From an uncultured Brevibacterium sp. (GTDB taxonomy: Bacteria > Actinomycetota > Actinomycetes > Actinomycetales > Brevibacteriaceae), in NCBI GenBank assembly GCA_943914815.1, contig CALUDL010000052.1, positions 1 through 11,786 of the forward strand: a DNA stretch of 11,786 bases, written 5' to 3'. Positions 7,481 to 11,786 of the stretch are shown piece by piece. The position numbers and the translations under genes were made by a program. Positions within the stretch are counted from its first letter, which is position 1. Each line of letters starts with the position of its first letter. Below the pieces are notes generated by a model, which was not told the DNA's origin, did not search any database, and saw only the letters and a program-made list of their open reading frames with translations.

Positions 7481-7873
7481 ATGATTGAGCCCACGTTTGA
7501 CTCTCACGGTTCGCAGCGCATCGACTCGTGGCTGTGGGCAGTGCGCATTTTTAAGACCCGCACCCTGTCCGCTTCCGTCATCAAGGGAGGTCACGTGCGG
7601 GTTGACGGTGAAAAAGTCAAAGCGTCGTACAAGGTCAAAATTGGCGACGAAGTACATATCCGCCGCCACGGAATTGACCGGATTTTGGTGGTGCAAGGGT
7701 TTTTAGCTACCCGAGGTCCCGCCTCGGTTGCGCGCGCCTGTTACGTGGATAATTCCCCCGAACCGAACCCGCTTCTGCGCGCGCCCGTGCCACGGCGCGA
7801 CAAGGGCAAGGGTCGGCCCACGAAAAAGGACCGCCGCGCACTCGATAAGTTACGCGGACGGTCCTCCTTCTAA
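7481..7873 (+). CDS. S4-domain RNA-binding protein, Hsp15 (HslR)-like
   Basis: The product has 130 residues, close to the 133 of E. coli Hsp15. An S4 domain spans about residues 13-60 (RIDSWLWAVRIFKTRTLSAS, then GGHVRVDGEKVKASYKVKIGDEV), followed by a strand region and a very basic C-terminal tail (RRDKGKGRPTKKDRRALDK). Hsp15 binds free 50S subunits still carrying peptidyl-tRNA and helps rescue them; the actinobacterial relatives are assumed rather than shown to do so. The frame is open back to an ATG at 7421, but that part shows no conservation. The start at 7481 is chosen because a -10-like TATGCT lies seven bases upstream. It diverges from proS and converges with the cytochrome b gene. Confidence 0.85.
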   Translation: MIEPTFDSHGSQRIDSWLWAVRIFKTRTLSASVIKGGHVRVDGEKVKASYKVKIGDEVHIRRHGIDRILVVQGFLATRGPASVARACYVDNSPEPNPLLRAPVPRRDKGKGRPTKKDRRALDKLRGRSSF

Positions 7874-7881
7874 GCCGGACT

Positions 7882-7908
7882 CCTAGCCCCTCGCTCTTAG
7901 CGGCTAGG
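7882..7908. terminator. Convergent hairpin between the S4-domain gene and the cytochrome b gene
   Basis: CCTAGCC (7882-7888) pairs with GGCTAGG (7902-7908), a 7-bp stem. An inner CGCT/AGCG pairing (7892-7895 with 7899-7902) could extend it with a bulge. It sits in the 45 bases between two facing stop codons (7873 and 7919). There is no T-tract on either side, which is not unusual for actinobacterial terminators. Bidirectional termination is inferred from position. Confidence 0.5.
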
Positions 7909-7918
7909 CACCCAGTCT

Positions 7919-8911
7919 CTAGCGGGTGGTCACGTTTCCGAACTTGCCGGCTACTGGGGCCATGAAGATTGGGCGGATCACTACCCAAGCGGCCGCCATA
8001 ACGACGAGTGCAACCAGGAGCAGAATCAGACCCAGAATTGGCTTGTCTGGTGCGGCAGCAAACATGTGGCTCAGGTTCGCGAATGGGCCCTTGCCTGCCA
8101 CAATTGCGGTTGCGAATACCAGGAACACGTGAACTGCGGTGAAAGCAACGAAGTAAATCATGACTGGGAAGTGGATCTTCGCTGCGTGTTCAACACGGTA
8201 CACATCGTTGAACTTGCCCTTGATGGGCCATACTTCCGACATGCGTAGACCCGTGATCATGGCCAACGGGGCAGCAATGAACACGGTAGTGAAGTAGGCA
8301 AGCTGCTGCAGACCGTTGTAGTTGACCCAGCCGTTTTCCACTGGCCAGTTCATGGAAGCGTACTGCAACGCAGCCGACAGCGCGTTGGGGAAAACTTCCC
8401 AGCTGGTGGGGACGATACGCATCCACTGGCCTGTCACGAACAGCAGGATAAAGAAGATCACACCGTTGAGCACCCACAGCGTGTCGAACGAGAAGTGGAT
8501 GAGGTGGTTCATCGATATCTTCTTGGGTTCGCCCTTGGTCTTGATGAACTTGGTGTTGTCGCGTGTCCAGAACGAGTCTGGTTTAGGAGTGGTGCGAATG
8601 AGCCAACCCGAACGCACAATCAGCAGCATGAAGAACATGTTGAGGAAGTGTTGCCAGTTCAACCATGCAGGGAACCCTACCGGCGCGCCTTCTGGAAGTT
8701 CGTATTCGCCTGGGTACTTCTCAATGAAGGCCGCAACAGGGTCGAGGCTTCGCAACCAGTTGGCAATGAGCACCACGATGACAATCGCGACAATCGCCAC
8801 ACCTGCCCAAATTGCGGGCTTGATCAGGGACTTGGGATCAAAGGATGCGCCCTTCTTCCCCTTCTTGCCCTTCTTCTTTTTCTTCTTCTTTTTCGAAGTT
8901 GCCATCATCAT
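7919..8911 (-). CDS. Membrane-bound cytochrome b (b561 / formate dehydrogenase gamma-like) with poly-lysine N-terminus
   Basis: Taking the first of three consecutive ATGs (8911), the product has 330 residues. Residues 7-21 are a cytosolic poly-lysine block: eight Lys in a row, then KKG repeats. About six membrane segments follow, near 35-53, 83-103, 140-162, 201-222, 248-272 and 292-312. Histidines at 88, 136, 139, 242, 247 and 261 are candidate haem ligands. RSGWLIR after segment 2 and the HFPVMIYF...VHVF segment resemble the cytochrome b subunits that pass electrons between quinone and a dehydrogenase or molybdoenzyme. No such partner is encoded nearby, so its electron donor or acceptor is unknown. 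No good Shine-Dalgarno precedes the ATG triplet; the frame is open to a GTG at 8986 that lacks support. It lies between the GNAT gene and proS. Confidence 0.75.
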   Translation of the reverse strand: MMMATSKKKKKKKKGKKGKKGASFDPKSLIKPAIWAGVAIVAIVIVVLIANWLRSLDPVAAFIEKYPGEYELPEGAPVGFPAWLNWQHFLNMFFMLLIVRSGWLIRTTPKPDSFWTRDNTKFIKTKGEPKKISMNHLIHFSFDTLWVLNGVIFFILLFVTGQWMRIVPTSWEVFPNALSAALQYASMNWPVENGWVNYNGLQQLAYFTTVFIAAPLAMITGLRMSEVWPIKGKFNDVYRVEHAAKIHFPVMIYFVAFTAVHVFLVFATAIVAGKGPFANLSHMFAAAPDKPILGLILLLVALVVMAAAWVVIRPIFMAPVAGKFGNVTTR

Positions 8912-8933
8912 TTTTAACGTCCGTATGTTCAGG

Positions 8934-8975
8934 GAGGCTTGTGCGCCTCGACCGACAGGTTTCGGCCAAAGGCCG
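8934..8975 (-). promoter_or_regulatory. Two hairpins in the cytochrome b 5' leader
   Basis: CGGCC/GGCCG (8963-8967 with 8971-8975, 3-base loop) and GAGGC/GCCTC (8934-8938 with 8945-8949, 6-base loop) both lie between the predicted transcription start and the ATG triplet. They match no riboswitch class I recognise. Confidence 0.35.
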
Positions 8976-8990
8976 TATTCAAACACCTCA

Positions 8991-8996
8991 ATGCTA
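8991..8996 (-). promoter_or_regulatory. Possible -10 element for the cytochrome b gene (TAGCAT)
   Basis: TAGCAT on the minus strand fits TANNNT and would start transcription near 8984, giving a leader of roughly 70 bases. No recognisable -35 hexamer is present, which would suit an activator-dependent promoter given the direct repeats upstream. Confidence 0.3.
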
Positions 8997-9044
8997 GATC
9001 ATTCTGAGATTTTCATGTGCACAGGCCCACCTTGTGTGACAGCG

Positions 9045-9075
9045 TGAGCCGTCGTATCCCACTCGTTGAGCCGTC
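9045..9075 (-). repeat. Pair of 9-bp direct repeats upstream of the cytochrome b gene
   Basis: TGAGCCGTC (plus strand) occurs at 9045-9053 and again at 9067-9075, a period of 22 bp. Both copies lie in the intergenic region between the GNAT stop (9092) and the cytochrome b gene, about 65 and 88 bases upstream of the predicted transcription start. Two helical turns of spacing would put both copies on the same DNA face, as for a dimeric regulator. An 8-bp palindrome, TGTGCACA, lies at 9016-9023 between them and the promoter. Confidence 0.5.
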
Positions 9076-9091
9076 TCAGCGTGGCCCGGTG

Positions 9092-9925
9092 TCAGTACAT
9101 GACGGTGGCGAATTCGCCTATTTGGCGGTAGCCCGCGCGTGCATACGCGCCCAGTGCCGAGGTGTTAAATGAGTTGACGTACAGACTCACCGTGGGTGCG
9201 TACGCAAGGGCGTGTCGCGTGACGGAAACCATGGCTCGGCTGGCGATTCCTTGGCCACGGTAGGAGGGGTGGACCCACACTCCTTGTACTTGGACGGCTC
9301 GGCTGGAGATGATGCCCAGATCGGCTTTGAAGATCAGGGTATTACCGTCGTTGAGCACCAACGTGTGCCCGCTCGTCAAAAGTGATCGCACGCGCGACCG
9401 GTACCCGGAGGGGTTTGGGTGTTCAGGTGAGAACCCTACTTCTTCAGTGAACATGGCCACGGATGCTGTGTACACCTGTTCATAGTCTTCAGGCATAGCG
9501 ACTCGGACAGGGATTTCGTCAATGTCCGGCCGCTCACATGCCACAAGCAACGGTTGGTGCGGCCGGATGCCTCGCGGCGGCCCCCATGTCAGCCTGCGGT
9601 ACACATCCAAAACCGGGGCCCGGTGCCCTACGACGGAACACGTGTAACGACCTCGGCGGTTAAGGATCGCAGCTACATCAGCGGTTCCGTTAAGTGACGG
9701 AGTGAGCGGGGTGACGGAATACCCAATCCAAAACGCTGACTCTGGTGTCACAGCACTCTCCTGTTCACCAGAAGCGCCCCACATGACCCCGGAAGGTGCG
9801 TTAATTTGGGCGGTCCCAGCGCCGTCAACCAGTCGTTGAATGGTGATGGTGCCTGCCGGGTCGCCTGCGCATACGCCCTGTACCCACGGTGTGTGATGGT
9901 GAAGCAGGGGCGCTAGCCGGATCAA
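9092..9925 (-). CDS. GNAT-family N-acetyltransferase (DUF4081-GNAT, Rv2867c-like)
   Basis: The product has 277 residues. The N-terminal half (about 1-130) is a divergent domain like the DUF4081 region that precedes GNAT in the conserved actinobacterial ispG-GNAT-proS neighbourhood. The C-terminal half is a GNAT fold: [20 protein letters not shown] contains the acetyl-CoA pyrophosphate loop (R223-G-Q-G-I-A228), and [19 protein letters not shown] is the typical last motif. The substrate is unknown. The start is TTG at 9925, whose TTGA overlaps the TGA stop of ispG (9922), with GAGG in the end of ispG as the likely ribosome binding site. Translation is probably coupled to ispG. The family is clear, the role is not. 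Confidence 0.85.
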   Translation of the reverse strand: MIRLAPLLHHHTPWVQGVCAGDPAGTITIQRLVDGAGTAQINAPSGVMWGASGEQESAVTPESAFWIGYSVTPLTPSLNGTADVAAILNRRGRYTCSVVGHRAPVLDVYRRLTWGPPRGIRPHQPLLVACERPDIDEIPVRVAMPEDYEQVYTASVAMFTEEVGFSPEHPNPSGYRSRVRSLLTSGHTLVLNDGNTLIFKADLGIISSRAVQVQGVWVHPSYRGQGIASRAMVSVTRHALAYAPTVSLYVNSFNTSALGAYARAGYRQIGEFATVMY

Positions 9926-11067
9926 CCGACGACAACCTCTGCTTCGCCGGACGGGTCGCCATTTTCTTCAGCGATACGCAGGGCTTCTTCGATCAGGGTT
10001 TCCACGATCTTGGATTCGGGCACGGTCTTGATGACTTCACCCTTGACGAAGATCTGGCCTTTGCCGTTGCCAGATGCGACACCCAGGTCGGCTTCGCGGG
10101 CTTCACCGGGACCGTTGACAACGCACCCCATGACGGCCACACGCAGTGGCACGTCCAGCCCTTTGAGACCTTCAGTGACTTTGTCGGCAAGTTCGTACAC
10201 GTCAACCTGCGCGCGCCCACATGACGGGCACGACACGATTTCCAGCTTGCGCTGTTTGAGGTTGAGTGACTGCAGGATCTGGGTCCCCACCTTGATTTCT
10301 TCAACCGGCGGGGCAGACAGCGACACGCGAATCGTGTCACCGATCCCTTCTGACAAAAGCGCCCCAAACGCGGTCGCAGATTTGATGGTCCCCTGGAAGG
10401 CTGGTCCGGCTTCGGTCACGCCGAGGTGGAGCGGCCAGTCTCCGCGTTCGGCAAGCTGGCGGTAGGCCTCCACCATGATGACGGGGTCGTGGTGTTTGAC
10501 GGAGATTTTGAAGTCGTGGAAGTCGTGTTCTTCAAACAGCGAGGCTTCCCATACGGCCGATTCGACCAGGGCTTCTGGTGTCGCTTTTCCGAACTTCTGC
10601 ATGATGCGCTTGTCCAGCGACCCGGCGTTGACACCAATGCGGATCGAGGTGCCGTGGTCTTTGGCAGCCTGGGCAATTTCTTTGACCTGGTCGTCAAACT
10701 TGCGGATGTTTCCCGGGTTCACACGTACAGCGGCACACCCGGCTTCGATCGCGGCGTACACGTACTTGGGCTGGAAGTGGATGTCAGCGATGACGGGGAT
10801 TTGGGACTTCTGGGCGATCGCCGGGAGGGCTTCAGCGTCGTCGGCGCTGGGGCAGGCCACGCGCACAATGTCGCACCCTGCGGCGGTGAGTTCAGCGATC
10901 TGTTGGAGCGTGCCGTTGATGTCCGTGGTTTTGGTGGTTGTCATGGACTGCACACTCACGGGATAGTCTGATCCCACACCCACACTTCCAACTTTGATTT
11001 GGCGGGTTTTGCGCCGAGGCGCCAAAACAGTGGGAGTCGATGGCATTCCAAGATTTACGGCAGGCAT
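9922..11067 (-). CDS. ispG: 4-hydroxy-3-methylbut-2-en-1-yl diphosphate synthase (IspG/GcpE)
   Basis: IspG converts methylerythritol cyclodiphosphate to HMBPP in the non-mevalonate isoprenoid pathway, using a 4Fe-4S cluster. The 381-residue protein has the TIM-barrel start ([20 protein letters not shown], then IPVIADIHF and AVRVNPGNI). The cluster domain carries cysteines 280 and 283 (SCPSCGR) and 315 ([10 protein letters not shown]), with Glu322 as fourth ligand. The spacing is the same as C270, C273, C305 and E312 of E. coli IspG, so the enzyme looks intact. The start is ATG at 11067 with a purine-rich GGAAGGG just upstream. It lies between rseP and the GNAT gene as in many actinobacteria, but the 83-base gap after rseP contains its own promoter-like elements. 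Confidence 0.97.
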   Translation of the reverse strand: MPAVNLGMPSTPTVLAPRRKTRQIKVGSVGVGSDYPVSVQSMTTTKTTDINGTLQQIAELTAAGCDIVRVACPSADDAEALPAIAQKSQIPVIADIHFQPKYVYAAIEAGCAAVRVNPGNIRKFDDQVKEIAQAAKDHGTSIRIGVNAGSLDKRIMQKFGKATPEALVESAVWEASLFEEHDFHDFKISVKHHDPVIMVEAYRQLAERGDWPLHLGVTEAGPAFQGTIKSATAFGALLSEGIGDTIRVSLSAPPVEEIKVGTQILQSLNLKQRKLEIVSCPSCGRAQVDVYELADKVTEGLKGLDVPLRVAVMGCVVNGPGEAREADLGVASGNGKGQIFVKGEVIKTVPESKIVETLIEEALRIAEENGDPSGEAEVVVG

Positions 11068-11094
11068 TCTTTCCCTTCCACGCGGTATAAGTTC

Positions 11095-11100
11095 ATTCTA
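11095..11100 (-). promoter_or_regulatory. -10 element of a predicted ispG promoter (TAGAAT)
   Basis: TAGAAT on the minus strand is close to the consensus and would start transcription near 11088, leaving a leader of about 20 bases with the ispG ribosome binding site. The -35 position (about 11118-11123) holds no consensus hexamer and instead overlaps the first copy of a direct repeat. TTATAC at 11090-11085 is a competing -10 candidate. Confidence 0.45.
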
Positions 11101-11114
11101 TGTGTTCGTGAGTG

Positions 11115-11145
11115 CGATGTGTGCTGGGCCTTGTTCGATGTGTGC
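11115..11145 (-). repeat. Pair of 10-bp direct repeats in the ispG promoter region
   Basis: CGATGTGTGC (plus strand) occurs perfectly at 11115-11124 and 11136-11145, a period of 21 bp; similar bases continue after each copy (TGGGCC and GGGACC). A degenerate copy (8 of 10) is at 11098-11107. The pair lies between the rseP stop and the ispG start and is centred about 42 bases before the predicted ispG transcription start, a typical position for an activator. The repeat is seen directly; the operator role is inferred. Confidence 0.55.
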
Positions 11146-11150
11146 GGGAC

Positions 11151-11786
11151 CTATCCGCCAAACAGATCACGCAAGGTAATCGGATTGAACAGGTCCACAT
11201 AGAGCAGCAGGAACGTCATGACCAGCATGACTCCCACGACCCCGTAGGTGAGCGGTAGCAAACGGGCGGTGTCGAACGGACCAACGATGCCACGACCTCG
11301 GGCCAGGTTGATTCGCCGGCGAGCGCCTTCATACAGCGCGACCGCAATGTGACCGCCGTCCAGGGGCAGCAGTGGCACCAGGTTGAAGGCGAACAGGAAG
11401 AAGTTCAGGGAAGCCACGAGGCTCAAGCCCAGTTGAACCTTGTCCACCACATCGAACAGATCGGTGGACACGATTTCGCCAGCCACGCGCCCGATTCCCA
11501 CAACGCCAATTGGCCCGTCAGCTGGCCGGTCTCCCCCGCTGATGGCGATCTGACCGATTTCGACCAGGCGCTGCGGCAAGTGGAACAGTGCGGTGAAGGT
11601 CTGCGTGATCGAGGACCATACCGTGCCGGGAAATTCGCTCACAGGGATGGGGGTAAGTTCTTGTGTAGGTGAGACTCCCAGGAAGCCGGCTTGTTCTGTT
11701 TCAGGGATGCCGTCGGAGTTGACGATGGGGGCGCCGTTTTCGTCGGTTTTGGGGCGTTCCGAGGTGATAATCGGCACGTCTTTTGT
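11151..11786 (-). CDS. rseP: Site-2 zinc metalloprotease RseP/Rip1, C-terminal part (5' end beyond right edge)
   Basis: This is an M50-family intramembrane protease that cleaves membrane-bound anti-sigma factors and other substrates. The 211 codons present are the C-terminal half; the frame remains open to the edge, so the HExxH zinc motif and the first membrane segments lie outside. Visible are the end of the PDZ-linked region (GFLGVSPTQELTPIPVSEF), the stretch GPIGVVGIGRVAGEI, and the membrane segment NFFLFAFNLVPLLPLDGGH with the LDG motif that supplies the third zinc ligand. A last hydrophobic segment is near the C-terminus (YGVVGVMLVMTFLLLYVDLF). The order rseP-ispG matches the dxr-rip1-ispG arrangement of actinobacteria such as Mycobacterium. 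Confidence 0.93.
   Translation of the reverse strand, partial: TKDVPIITSERPKTDENGAPIVNSDGIPETEQAGFLGVSPTQELTPIPVSEFPGTVWSSITQTFTALFHLPQRLVEIGQIAISGGDRPADGPIGVVGIGRVAGEIVSTDLFDVVDKVQLGLSLVASLNFFLFAFNLVPLLPLDGGHIAVALYEGARRRINLARGRGIVGPFDTARLLPLTYGVVGVMLVMTFLLLYVDLFNPITLRDLFGG

Noticed and set aside
9016..9023. TGTGCACA as a CRP/GlxR-type operator.
   Set aside because: The half-sites are adjacent, without the six- to eight-base spacer of the CRP-family consensus. It is kept only as a plain palindrome.

Overview
This window reads as chromosome of an actinobacterium. The evidence is gene order: rimP-nusA-ylxR-infB, rseP-ispG-GNAT and proS lie together as in many Actinomycetota, and infB opens with the long Ala/Lys/Pro-rich linker typical of that phylum. 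GTG and TTG starts are frequent. Base composition looks moderate rather than very GC-rich. A Micrococcales- or Actinomycetales-like lineage fits, but genus cannot be fixed from the sequence alone. There are no RNA genes, insertion sequences, phage genes or CRISPR arrays. No gene-free stretch exceeds about 180 bases.

Layout, left to right. Positions 1-2615 (minus strand) carry the transcription/translation operon rimP (153 aa), nusA (320 aa), ylxR (82 aa) and the first 228 codons of infB, which runs off the left edge. Diverging from rimP, 2723-4704 (plus strand) is a two-gene unit: a Tat/lipobox-type lipoprotein with a ferritin-like (DUF4439-type) region, and an aminoglycoside/hydroxyurea-kinase-family protein. 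Next, on the minus strand, come proS (7396-5567) and a TSUP/YfcA-like transporter (5564-4734) whose start lies 2 bases after the proS stop. Diverging from proS is a plus-strand Hsp15-like S4 RNA-binding protein (7481-7873). A convergent hairpin separates it from a minus-strand membrane cytochrome b with a poly-lysine N-terminus (8911-7919). At the right edge the minus strand holds the C-terminal half of the rseP/rip1 site-2 protease, ispG and a GNAT acetyltransferase that overlaps the ispG stop.

Most of the window is housekeeping. RimP, NusA, YlxR, IF-2 and ProRS serve ribosome maturation, transcription elongation, initiation and aminoacylation. IspG serves isoprenoid synthesis and RseP envelope signalling.

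The observations most worth a second look are regulatory. (1) Two overlapping, mutually exclusive, perfect 10-bp inverted repeats sit directly over the infB Shine-Dalgarno site and look like a translational switch or a compact pseudoknot. (2) A 10-bp direct repeat with a 21-bp period lies in the predicted ispG promoter. (3) A 9-bp direct repeat with a 22-bp period lies upstream of the cytochrome b gene. (4) Two plus-strand genes have -10-like hexamers exactly 7 bases before their ATG, as expected for leaderless mRNAs. Among proteins, the kinase-like gene has Arg where its family has the ATP-binding Lys, and the cytochrome b lacks an adjacent partner.
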